A stretch of 64,000 nt of DNA from assembly GCF_009725995.1 (NCBI RefSeq), contig NZ_RCNS01000003.1:937130-1001129 (forward strand), given 5' to 3'. The position numbers and the translations under genes were made by a program. Shown here piece by piece: positions 46,699 to 54,394 of this stretch; the first letter of the stretch is position 1; each line of letters opens with the position of its first letter. This stretch comes from Zobellia laminariae. Its GTDB lineage: Bacteria; Bacteroidota; Bacteroidia; Flavobacteriales; Flavobacteriaceae. The notes beneath the pieces were generated by a model. It was given only the letters and a program-made list of their open reading frames with translations. It did not search any database and had not been told where the DNA came from.

Positions 46699-47568
46699 AT
46701 GAAACGAAGAAAATTTATCGGTACATCTGCCGCCGCATCGGTTGGATTGGTGGCCTGCAAAACTACGAATGCCATGGCACCTTCTAATACAGAAAGCGTA
46801 AAATTAAAAGAAAATATTAACCATAGTGTTTGCCGCTGGTGTTACGGAAAGATTCCTATGGAGGATTTCCTAAAAAGCCTAAACGAACTTGGCATAAAAG
46901 CAATGGACCTTACAGGACCGGAAGATTGGCCATTGATGAAAAAATATGGTATTCACGCATCTATGTGCTGGGGAGCCGGTTTTGGAATTGAAAAAGGATG
47001 GAACGACCTTTCTCTGCATGAAGAACTCATTGCAGATTATTCACAACACATTCCAAAAGTAGCAGCTGCAGGTTATACCAACCTTATCTGCTTTAGTGGA
47101 AACCGTAACGGCATGGACGATGCAGAAGGATTAAAAAACTGCGCAGAAGGACTTAAAAAAATTATGCCAATTGCAGAAAAACACGGTGTTGTTATACAAA
47201 TGGAACTTTTAAATTCTAAGGTGAATCACCCAGATTACATGTGTGATACTAGCGCTTGGGGAGTAGAACTGTGCAAAGCCATAGGCTCAGAACACTTTAA
47301 ACTGTTATATGACATCTATCACATGCAAATTATGGAAGGTGACATTATCAGAAACATTCAAGACTACCACCAGTATTTTGGTCATTACCACACCGGTGGA
47401 AATCCTGGTAGAAACGAAATAAACGATACTCAAGAACTTTTTTATCCTGCAATCATGAAAGCAATTCTTGCTACCGGCTATACAGGCTATGTCGCTCAAG
47501 AATTTATACCTACATGGGATGATAAAATTGCAGCCCTTAAAGAGGGTATCACCATTTGTGACGTTTAA
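46699..47568 (+). CDS. TIM-barrel sugar isomerase (hydroxypyruvate isomerase-like), Tat lipoprotein
   Basis: The 289-residue protein starts at ATG 46699; a longer in-frame reading from 46546 would overlap DUF3820 and hides the signal. The N-terminus has a twin-arginine motif (KRRKFIG) and a lipobox (GLVAC, Cys20). The rest is an AP-endonuclease-2-type TIM barrel (VVIQMELLNSKVNHPDYMCD, FKLLYDIYHMQIMEGD, YVAQEFIPTWD) with metal-binding Glu, Asp and His. Export folded via Tat fits a metal cofactor. The substrate is unknown; hydroxypyruvate isomerase is only the nearest name. Confidence 0.85.
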   Translation: MKRRKFIGTSAAASVGLVACKTTNAMAPSNTESVKLKENINHSVCRWCYGKIPMEDFLKSLNELGIKAMDLTGPEDWPLMKKYGIHASMCWGAGFGIEKGWNDLSLHEELIADYSQHIPKVAAAGYTNLICFSGNRNGMDDAEGLKNCAEGLKKIMPIAEKHGVVIQMELLNSKVNHPDYMCDTSAWGVELCKAIGSEHFKLLYDIYHMQIMEGDIIRNIQDYHQYFGHYHTGGNPGRNEINDTQELFYPAIMKAILATGYTGYVAQEFIPTWDDKIAALKEGITICDV

Positions 47569-47576
47569 AACTTACC

Positions 47577-47602
47577 AACCTCCCTTCGGGGAGGTTTTTT
47601 TT
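47577..47602 (+). terminator. Terminator of the TIM-barrel gene
   Basis: AACCTCCC and GGGAGGTT pair perfectly around a stable TTCG tetraloop. Eight T follow. It abuts the end of the convergent LytTR gene. Confidence 0.92.
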
Positions 47603-48347
47603 ACCCCATTAATTTCTTTAAAAAATCTTCTTTTCTGCGCACCGCTACCTCTATGTGAGAACCATCGTTCATAAGTGCGTAGCCACCCTTGCCCTTTACA
47701 TACTTATCTACACAGGTTAAATTAATTAAATGCGATTGATGTGTTCTATAAAAATGGTGCTTTTCTAAAAGTGCTTCAAAATACTTTAATGTTTTGGCTA
47801 CGGTAAGTTTCTTATCATCTTTAAGGTATAGATGTGTGTAGTTGATATCCGACTGGCAGCGAACGATATCTTTTATGGCAATCATAGAAAGACCATCTAT
47901 AGTAGGTACCGCTATTTTCTGAAAATCACTGGCTTTTTGCTCCTCAAGGTTATGAAACAAGACTTCCATTTTCTGTGATATCTCTTGTAGTGATATTTTC
48001 TTTTTCAGCTTTTCCAAGGCTTTGTGCAGGTCATCTTCAGCAATTGGTTTTAAGAGATAGTCCAAAGCTGAAAATTTGAAAGCCTCTAGAGCATAATTAT
48101 CATATCCCGTAGTAAAAATAACCTCAAAATTAATGTTCGGCACTGCTTGAAGTAATTCAAACCCGGTTTTATCGTGTAGCTGTATATCCAAAAAAACCAC
48201 TTGTGGACTGCATCTTTTTATGGCTTCCAGACCTTCCTTAAATGATGAGGCCACCTCTTGAACTTTTAACGAATCATAAGTTTTTAGTAGCAATAGTAAC
48301 CTATCCTGACAATGCTTTTCATCATCTACTATAATCGCTTTCAACAT
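47601..48347 (-). CDS. LytTR-family response regulator
   Basis: The 248-residue protein has a receiver domain (1-120) with the acidic pocket DDE (8-10) and phospho-acceptor Asp54 (VVFLDIQLHDKTGFEL). The C-terminal LytTR DNA-binding domain runs from about 140 to 245 (IAIKDIVRCQSDINYTHLYL, KHHFYRTHQSHLINL). It pairs with the histidine kinase encoded 7 bp upstream; together they form a LytS/LytR-type two-component system. Target genes are not evident. Confidence 0.94.
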   Translation of the reverse strand: MLKAIIVDDEKHCQDRLLLLLKTYDSLKVQEVASSFKEGLEAIKRCSPQVVFLDIQLHDKTGFELLQAVPNINFEVIFTTGYDNYALEAFKFSALDYLLKPIAEDDLHKALEKLKKKISLQEISQKMEVLFHNLEEQKASDFQKIAVPTIDGLSMIAIKDIVRCQSDINYTHLYLKDDKKLTVAKTLKYFEALLEKHHFYRTHQSHLINLTCVDKYVKGKGGYALMNDGSHIEVAVRRKEDFLKKLMG

Positions 48348-48354
48348 AAATTCT

Positions 48355-50433
48355 TTAAAATTGAAGTTCTAAAGGTAATTTCAACTCAACACGAAGCCCT
48401 TCTTCTTTATCGATCATTTGAATGCTTGCGTTTTCCTTTTTCAACTGGTTTATAATATCAAGCCTATTCTTGGTTATTTTAAGCCCCATTGAGGTTTTAC
48501 CTTTTTTTGTTGCACCGTTTGTTTTTCGCCCTACCCCATCATCATCTACCGTACAGACCAACAACTGATTTTCTATTTTCACCGAGATATCTATATGTCC
48601 TTTGGTTTCCTTTTTAGATATACCGTGCCAGATACTATTCTCTATAAAAGGCTGTAATATTAGCGGTGGCACCATGGTATTCTCCATATCAACATCTTTG
48701 CTCACCTTAATAGAATGCTCAAATTTATCCTTTAAACGCAAACCTTCAATTTGCATATAAAGCTCCGTGAGCTCAAGGTCCTCTTCTAGCGGAATCCATT
48801 TTTTCTCTGAACTTTCCAAAATGGCACGTATCAACTTAGAGAATTTTACCAAAAATGTATTGGCCGTCTCCAAATCGTTCTTGGCCATGTAATCACTAAT
48901 GGAATTCATGGCGTTAAAAATAAAATGTGGATTCATCTGTGAACGTAATGCCTTTAGCTCGGTTTCCGCCACTTTGGTCTTGAATTCGGAAATCTTTTTT
49001 TCGGACAATACCCGTTCTCTTTTTTTATACAATTGAAAAGCAACAACGGAAAAAACAACAATCAAAAATGCCCCTAGTGACAAACCTGTTATCATTAATT
49101 TTTGACGTTCCATTTCAGCATTTGAAATGGCCTGTTCCTTTTCATGGGTAGCCAAAAGGATAGATTTTTCTTTTTCGTATTCATAATCTGCTTCAAGAAG
49201 TGCTATTTCTTCTTTTTTCTCCACGGAAGCAAAACTATCCCGCAAAACTACCGCCTCAGTTTTATTCTTAAAGGCTTGTTTATAATTTCCTGTTTCACTT
49301 TGTAAACTCGCAAGTTGTTCAAGGGCATTGAACTGCAGGTTTATACTTCCCGCTTCTTTGGCGTATTCAAACGAGGTCTCATAATTCTCTTCGGCAAGCG
49401 CCAATTTTTTTTCCGACCCCAAAAAATAACAGTCGCCTAGATAACGGTGCACTATTGCCAGATTATTGGAGTTCTTTAACTTCTCGTAAATTTTCTGAGT
49501 CTGTTTAAAATAAGGCACTGCCTTTGCGTATTTACCCATTTCCGAATATGCGATTCCCATGTTGGTCAACGCACTGGCCATACCCCTTTCATTGGTATTA
49601 CTTTCCATGATATCATAGGCCTTCTTGTAGCTATCAATTGCTTTTTCAGGATTTCCGGTATCATTATAAACCCGTCCAAGGTTGGTCAACGCATTAGCTA
49701 CTCCTTCCTGAAAATCACTCTTTTCAAAAAATAAAAGAGCCTGTTTTTGATACGTTTTCGCCTCTTTAAACTTTTCTAATCTAGCATATAACAATCCTAT
49801 ATTACTTAGGATGGATGCATATTGACGATCCTCCGTAAGCCCCAAATCCTCATAGATACGCTTGGCGTCCAAGTAACTTTTAATTGCCTCTGGATACTGA
49901 GAAAGATACATATGGTTAATACCGATGCTATTCAACATTTTAGCCATCAAAAAGCTATCCTTCGCTTTCTCAAAAACCTCGTATGCCTTCCGGTTGTTAT
50001 CATTGGCACGAGCATAGTCCGACTCATTAAAATACACCAACCCTTTATTATATATTAATCTGGCAACACCTTTTAAATCATTGTTTTCTTCACGTATTAT
50101 CATAGCCTGATCATACGAGTCCAAAGCCAGCGAGTCCATTCCTAAAGCACTATAGTTATGGCCCCTATAGGCATATGCAGTGGCCGTGCCTTCATGATTT
50201 CCCAATTGAAGCCCTAAATCTATAGCTTCTTGAGATGTATCTACTCCGGATTTGGGGTCAATAGAATAGTAGGTATACGCTAACTCGTTCAAAGTCTTTA
50301 ACCTAACCGTATCCTGACTTATGCCTTCACGTAAAATCTGGCTTAAACTATCTACTTTAGACCGTTGTGCGTCTGCGCCCTGCACTAAAAACACAAGTAA
50401 TATAATAAGGGCCTTTATTCTGAAAGAAAGCAT
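48355..50433 (-). CDS. TPR-containing sensor histidine kinase (LytS-like)
   Basis: The 692-residue protein has a signal peptide (LIILLVFLVQGADA), a periplasmic region of some eight to ten tetratricopeptide repeats (about 40-400; for example ALTNLGRVYNDTGNPEKAID), one transmembrane helix (about 445-468) and a His_kinase domain (LRSQMNPHFIFNAMNSISDY) followed by HATPase (LQPFIENSIWHGISK). This layout is common in Bacteroidota, where the TPR part probably senses envelope proteins or peptides. It is cotranscribed with the LytTR regulator. A TAnnTTTG box lies 22 nt upstream. Confidence 0.93.
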   Translation of the reverse strand: MLSFRIKALIILLVFLVQGADAQRSKVDSLSQILREGISQDTVRLKTLNELAYTYYSIDPKSGVDTSQEAIDLGLQLGNHEGTATAYAYRGHNYSALGMDSLALDSYDQAMIIREENNDLKGVARLIYNKGLVYFNESDYARANDNNRKAYEVFEKAKDSFLMAKMLNSIGINHMYLSQYPEAIKSYLDAKRIYEDLGLTEDRQYASILSNIGLLYARLEKFKEAKTYQKQALLFFEKSDFQEGVANALTNLGRVYNDTGNPEKAIDSYKKAYDIMESNTNERGMASALTNMGIAYSEMGKYAKAVPYFKQTQKIYEKLKNSNNLAIVHRYLGDCYFLGSEKKLALAEENYETSFEYAKEAGSINLQFNALEQLASLQSETGNYKQAFKNKTEAVVLRDSFASVEKKEEIALLEADYEYEKEKSILLATHEKEQAISNAEMERQKLMITGLSLGAFLIVVFSVVAFQLYKKRERVLSEKKISEFKTKVAETELKALRSQMNPHFIFNAMNSISDYMAKNDLETANTFLVKFSKLIRAILESSEKKWIPLEEDLELTELYMQIEGLRLKDKFEHSIKVSKDVDMENTMVPPLILQPFIENSIWHGISKKETKGHIDISVKIENQLLVCTVDDDGVGRKTNGATKKGKTSMGLKITKNRLDIINQLKKENASIQMIDKEEGLRVELKLPLELQF

Positions 50434-50455
50434 ATGCGCATCTAATATATAACTC

Positions 50456-50463
50456 CAAATTTA
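50456..50463 (-). promoter_or_regulatory. Promoter -7 box for the kinase-regulator operon
   Basis: TAAATTTG on the minus strand fits TAnnTTTG, 22 nt upstream of the histidine kinase start. Confidence 0.42.
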
Positions 50464-50672
50464 ACAGTTTAGCAGAAGTGAACACCACACAGTCAAAAAA
50501 ATATTGTGATAAATTGTTCTTTTTGAGGTTTCTACAAAAAAATATAGCCAGATAACGATTATATCAAAAAAACCTACACATACCTAACCCAACACCACGA
50601 TTAATAAATTCCCATGGTAAGGTAGACCGCTTATTCTTACTTTCATTCCATCAAACCAAACAACCAAATACT

Positions 50673-51395
50673 ATGGTAAAAAACAACTACTACCACAAAC
50701 TTCTAATTATCCTTGCCTCATTATTCTTATGCTTTGCAATTGGATGCGATAGCCACCCCATAAACGAATTAGCCGAAGACCTCTCGGATGAATTTGAAGA
50801 AATAGATAAAGAGCAAGAAGTACAGAAAGAAGAAGAAGAAGAAGAAGAAGAAGAAGAACAGGAAGAACAAGAAGAAGAAGAAGAACAGGAAGAACAAGAA
50901 GAAGCCTTATACACCGGTTCCATGATCGCTATTGCTAACAATAATGAATTTCAATCATCTGAATATTTAGAAGAATTTAATACCATTTATGCAAGTATTA
51001 CAAAAAACGATGAACTATATATGGTATACATTTTAGGTTACGACATAAGTTTAGGGCTAGCTAATACTAAAGCTATTATTTTATGGGCTGTAGGAGAAGA
51101 TTTTTCCACCCTCAAGGTAGACAAAACATGGGATTCCCCTCTAGTAGATTTTCTCCATGAAGGAGTGATTGCCAATTATTACGAAAGTGAAGCGACAGAA
51201 GACAATGAGAACGATAACGATGATCCTAACCTTGAAGAAGTAGATAATATATATCTAAAAATTACCGCAATTGATTTCGAAAATCAAAAATTTTCTGGTG
51301 AGTTCAGTTTTGCGGGAAAAACTGAAGACGGGACTTCCATTACCGTAACAGATGGCAAGTTTACCGATTATTATTTTGATTATAAAGAACAATAA
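50673..51395 (+). CDS. Lipoprotein with poly-glutamate spacer, unknown function
   Basis: The 240-residue lipoprotein (LFLCFAIGC, Cys25) carries an acidic tract from residue 53 to 77 made only of Glu and Gln, then a folded domain of about 160 residues with alternating strands (YMVYILGYDISLGL, KITAIDFENQKFSGEFSFAG). I do not recognise the C-terminal domain. The tract is encoded by pure GAA/CAG/CAA triplets that can vary in length by slippage. The gene at 51921 has the same plan with an unrelated-looking domain. A role as extended spacer or cation binder is inference. Confidence 0.7.
   Translation: MVKNNYYHKLLIILASLFLCFAIGCDSHPINELAEDLSDEFEEIDKEQEVQKEEEEEEEEEEQEEQEEEEEQEEQEEALYTGSMIAIANNNEFQSSEYLEEFNTIYASITKNDELYMVYILGYDISLGLANTKAIILWAVGEDFSTLKVDKTWDSPLVDFLHEGVIANYYESEATEDNENDNDDPNLEEVDNIYLKITAIDFENQKFSGEFSFAGKTEDGTSITVTDGKFTDYYFDYKEQ
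50829..50903 (+). repeat. GAA-type microsatellite in a lipoprotein gene
   Basis: Ten GAA codons in a row are followed by two copies of a 27-nt unit (nine codons, E-E-Q-E-E-Q-E-E-E). The tract stays in frame whatever the copy number in units of three bases, so length changes would alter the spacer without breaking the gene. Confidence 0.8.
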
Positions 51396-51423
51396 CAACC
51401 TCACCAACAAACCTCTCAGAACC

Positions 51424-51708
51424 ATGAAAAAATCATTACTTTATTTATCGGCCTTTCTTTTAGCCTTATCAACCTTTGTAAACTGTTCTGTAAAAGATGC
51501 TGTAGACGACCTTTCGGACACACAAAAAGCACTTGATTGCGCCTATTTAATTGAAGATATTGATGAAAAATGGGATAGAGAAGATAGGGATTGCGACGAT
51601 ATAAAATCGGACGTAGCAAAAATTCTGGACACCTGTAAAGATTTTATAAGCGAAGAACAAAAATCACAACTGGAGTTCTATGCCGCGAATTGCGACACAG
51701 CCAACTAA
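51424..51708 (+). CDS. Small Cys-containing lipoprotein, unknown function
   Basis: The 94-residue protein has a lipoprotein signal (LALSTFVNC, Cys21) and a 70-residue helical, acidic mature part with four more cysteines (ALDCAYL, DRDCDDI, LDTCKDF, AANCDTAN) that could form two disulfides. I chose ATG 51424 because of the signal; a longer frame from 51352 overlaps the previous gene. No family recognised. It sits 28 bp after the poly-Glu lipoprotein and is probably co-transcribed. Confidence 0.65.
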   Translation: MKKSLLYLSAFLLALSTFVNCSVKDAVDDLSDTQKALDCAYLIEDIDEKWDREDRDCDDIKSDVAKILDTCKDFISEEQKSQLEFYAANCDTAN

Positions 51709-51747
51709 TGAAAATACAATAAACTTAACCTCACTTTGTTTTTCCAA

Positions 51748-51900
51748 ATGAACGCTCTAAACCAGAACCATTACCGCACCAATCTGCTGCTACTGGGTCT
51801 AAATTTATTCGGACGTAACGCTAATAAGCCTACCAACGAGGTAAATCATTCAAACATCCATCGTAACTTAAGAGTAATACGGTCACTTAGAAAAATGTAA
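51748..51900 (+). CDS. Small open reading frame, possibly a gene remnant
   Basis: An ATG at 51748 opens 50 codons ending at 51900. The product starts MNALNQNHYRTNLLLLGLNL and ends in a basic stretch (NIHRNLRVIRSLRKM) resembling the first helix of Xre-type DNA-binding domains, after which the frame stops. It may be a real small protein, a decayed regulator, or chance. It lies in the gap between two lipoprotein genes. Confidence 0.25.
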   Translation: MNALNQNHYRTNLLLLGLNLFGRNANKPTNEVNHSNIHRNLRVIRSLRKM

Positions 51901-51920
51901 ATATCTAAACACCTACACTA

Positions 51921-52604
51921 ATGAATTTACAAAAAGTACTATCTATATACACGCTTACCCTCCTTCTTAGCACCATCATATCCTGTTCCGAAGATAATTC
52001 AACTGTAGACCCTCCTGCCCCAAAAGAGCAAACCGAAGAAGACCCAGTTATAGAAGAAGAGAACGAGAGCACCACTGAAGATGAACAAGAACAGGAAACC
52101 GACGAAGAAGAGGAAGTCGAAGAAAGCCCAGAAGAAGAAGAAGAAGAAGAAGAAACAACAACTAACAATTTTGGCACTATAGAATTGTCCGGTGATGAGA
52201 CATCAGATGTTGGCACCGAACTAGTTGTTGGCCATATTGCTGTTGGCCGTGCAGATTTGACCGGCACTGATAAATCAGTGATTTTAACAGACGAAAACAC
52301 TGAAATCACAGAAGAAGGCCCAGAACCCAAAAACCTTGACAAAGGTTTTATTCTTATAGGTGGAGACGACCTTAACGCAAACGGAACTACTTCTTCAGAA
52401 AAAGACATCTCCATGGTTATATATATTGACGGGGAAGAATATCGTTTTGGGTGCGCCGTGCCAAATAGTGGAAATTTTATTGATTGCGGAGCCGATTATA
52501 ACATCGATTTTGACAAAAAGGAAATAGTTTTTAAAGAAACAACCGTAGTCAATACAGATACGGAAGTTACCTTAACTATGAATGGCACTATTACATGGGA
52601 ATAA
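51921..52604 (+). CDS. Lipoprotein with acidic spacer, unknown function
   Basis: The 227-residue lipoprotein (LLSTIISC, Cys22) has an acidic linker from about 37 to 78 (Glu/Asp/Thr, ending in a run of eight Glu), then a beta-rich domain of about 150 residues (FGTIELSGDETSDVGTELVV, KDISMVIYIDGEEYRFGCAV, TEVTLTMNGTITWE). Two cysteines, in FGCAV and IDCGAD, may form a disulfide. No family recognised. The general plan matches the lipoprotein at 50673, suggesting a related exposed location or shared origin of the linker. Confidence 0.68.
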   Translation: MNLQKVLSIYTLTLLLSTIISCSEDNSTVDPPAPKEQTEEDPVIEEENESTTEDEQEQETDEEEEVEESPEEEEEEEETTTNNFGTIELSGDETSDVGTELVVGHIAVGRADLTGTDKSVILTDENTEITEEGPEPKNLDKGFILIGGDDLNANGTTSSEKDISMVIYIDGEEYRFGCAVPNSGNFIDCGADYNIDFDKKEIVFKETTVVNTDTEVTLTMNGTITWE

Positions 52605-52793
52605 ACTCAAATATATTTTGAATTAAAATGCACTTTTTCCTATACCTATCTAAAAACCAAATACATCCAAACTACAAATTCAATTTTAGGACTAACTAAA
52701 AAAGAGAAGCAGAAGGAATGTTATTTAAAATATGTGTGTATTTTTACCCCAGCATTATTTCTAAATAACGACTTTACACTAAACATTATTAAA

Positions 52794-53324
52794 ATGAAAA
52801 AGACAATTACATTATTAGCAACCTTTGCCTTCTTGGTACAGTTTGCTTCTGCCCAAGAGTTTGAAGTAGGCACAAACGCCATTAACGCCGGTATTGGCCT
52901 AGGAGGTTATTATGGAGGATACTCTACCTCTACTCAAAGTCCTGTTTTTAGCGCTAGTTATGAAAGAGGCGTTTGGGATGTTCCTGGCCCTGGCGTAGTA
53001 AGCTTAGGAGGTTACCTTGGTTATAAAAGATTCACTTATAACAATGATTTCTTCGGTAATGACTATAGCTGGTCATATACAATCATAGGTGTTCGCGGAG
53101 CTTACCATTATACTGGATTAGATGTTGACAATCTTGACGTTTACGGTGGGGTCATGGCTTCTGTTAGACTTCTAGGTGGAGATGAATTTAGCGATTTAAA
53201 CAGTAGACCAGGTGCTACCGCCTTTGTTGGTGGCCGTTGGTACTTTACAGATAATATTGCTGGTTTTGCAGAAGCTGGTTATGGGGTTGCCTTTTTAACC
53301 ATAGGTGCTTCTTTCAGATTTTAA
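52794..53324 (+). CDS. Small outer-membrane beta-barrel protein
   Basis: The 176-residue protein starts at ATG 52794, giving a clean signal peptide (LLATFAFLVQFASAQ, about 7-21). The mature part has 8 or so amphipathic strands with Gly-rich turns (INAGIGLGGYYGGY, VVSLGGYLGYKRF, YGGVMASVRLLGG) and ends with a terminal strand (GVAFLTIGASFRF) of the outer-membrane type. The ligand is unknown. It follows the acidic lipoproteins and ends at a shared terminator. Confidence 0.75.
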   Translation: MKKTITLLATFAFLVQFASAQEFEVGTNAINAGIGLGGYYGGYSTSTQSPVFSASYERGVWDVPGPGVVSLGGYLGYKRFTYNNDFFGNDYSWSYTIIGVRGAYHYTGLDVDNLDVYGGVMASVRLLGGDEFSDLNSRPGATAFVGGRWYFTDNIAGFAEAGYGVAFLTIGASFRF

Positions 53325-53341
53325 GAAACCAAAATAATAAT

Positions 53342-53384
53342 AAAAAAGCCTTCTTAGAGTTTTACTCTGAGAAGCTTTTTTATT
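53342..53384. terminator. Bidirectional terminator
   Basis: A stem of about 17 bp (one bulge, one wobble) spans 53342-53381 with A and T tracts on both sides. It serves the beta-barrel gene and the convergent DUF922 gene. Confidence 0.82.
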
Positions 53385-53907
53385 TAAGGGCAGTTTCAAT
53401 CTGCCGGCTCCAGAGTATTTGTTTTTCTAAATCTTGAGAAAAATTGGTTTCCCTATCGTATTTATCTTGAAAATTATTCAGCTCTTTTAGAATGGTCTTG
53501 TAAATGGCTTTTACTTCTGCCTGGACATTCATCGTGAATTGAGCTTCGGAGAGCCGCTCCCGCATTTTTCTTGCATAAAGCTCGGATATATCAAAATGTA
53601 ATTGCTCATGGCTTAAAATGATTGAATCGCACACTTCTGGACGATACCAGGATTTTCTTGGAATAAACTCGCTCTGCACTACAAAATCTAGATACACCTG
53701 ACCATCTTTCTCAAAAGAAGAGAATGAATAACTGACACCACTAGCGGTTGTAGCGGCGGCCCAATGTGTTTTGAAATAAGTTCCTTTAAAATCTGACCAT
53801 TGCAGCTTTCTATCTGCGCTCCAAATAATTTTTTCCTCTTCTTGAGAAGAAACAGTTCCAAACACAAAAAGACAAAGCAAACAAAGACCGTATTTTAAAG
53901 TTCCCAA
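53380..53907 (-). CDS. DUF922 protein, putative secreted zinc protease
   Basis: The 175-residue protein has a signal peptide (LCLLCLFVFGTVSSQ, about 8-22) and a DUF922 domain with an HExxH zinc motif (SHEQLHFDI, His100, Glu101, His104). WSADRKLQWSDFKG at about 29-42 is also typical of the family. It is annotated as a putative Zn-dependent protease on the basis of the motif; I know of no proven activity. The start overlaps the end of the OsmC gene by 13 bp, so they form an operon. Confidence 0.82.
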   Translation of the reverse strand: MGTLKYGLCLLCLFVFGTVSSQEEEKIIWSADRKLQWSDFKGTYFKTHWAAATTASGVSYSFSSFEKDGQVYLDFVVQSEFIPRKSWYRPEVCDSIILSHEQLHFDISELYARKMRERLSEAQFTMNVQAEVKAIYKTILKELNNFQDKYDRETNFSQDLEKQILWSRQIETALK

Positions 53908-54299
53908 TGGAATGTTATTACTTTTTCTATATCTGGATGCAAGCTATAAAGTACAGGACACGTGTTAGCGGTATTCTCTAAAATCTTCCTTTCCTTATCG
54001 GAAGCAATAGAAGGCAAAATCAGTTTTGCTTCAATTTTAGATATTCTTCTTGGCTCAGCGGCCATGTGCTTTTTGATTTCAACAGTAGAGCCATCTAATT
54101 TCAAATCCAACCCCTTGGCCTTAATTCCCATCATGGTAATCATACAACTTCCCAATCCGGTTGCCACAGTGTCCGTAGGCGAAAAGGCTTGCCCTAGCCC
54201 ATTATTATCTACAGGAGCATCTGTAATAAAAGTATCACCAGACCGCATATGTTCGCAGGTGGTTCTTAAATCTCCGTTGTAGGTTACTTTTGATGTCAT
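53895..54299 (-). CDS. OsmC-family peroxiredoxin-like protein
   Basis: The 134-residue protein has the OsmC/Ohr fold with two conserved cysteines, in ATGLGSCMITMMGIKAKG and NTCPVLYSL. Such proteins reduce organic hydroperoxides; this short form lacks the Ohr-specific features and belongs to the YhfA/OsmC-like branch. It is cytoplasmic. It is the first gene of a two-gene operon with DUF922, an odd pair in cellular location. A bacillithiol link is conceivable because bshC is in the window. Confidence 0.85.
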   Translation of the reverse strand: MTSKVTYNGDLRTTCEHMRSGDTFITDAPVDNNGLGQAFSPTDTVATGLGSCMITMMGIKAKGLDLKLDGSTVEIKKHMAAEPRRISKIEAKLILPSIASDKERKILENTANTCPVLYSLHPDIEKVITFHWEL

Positions 54300-54394
54300 A
54301 CTAACTTAGGGTTTAGAATTAATAAATCTATTCGTAAGTCCTAAGTTAGTACTACCTCATATAAAAAAGAAATTAATTTTAGTGATTTCTAAAC

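Noticed and set aside
50829..50903. Repeat tract as CRISPR-like array
   Set aside because: Pure triplet microsatellite in a coding frame, without spacers or cas genes.
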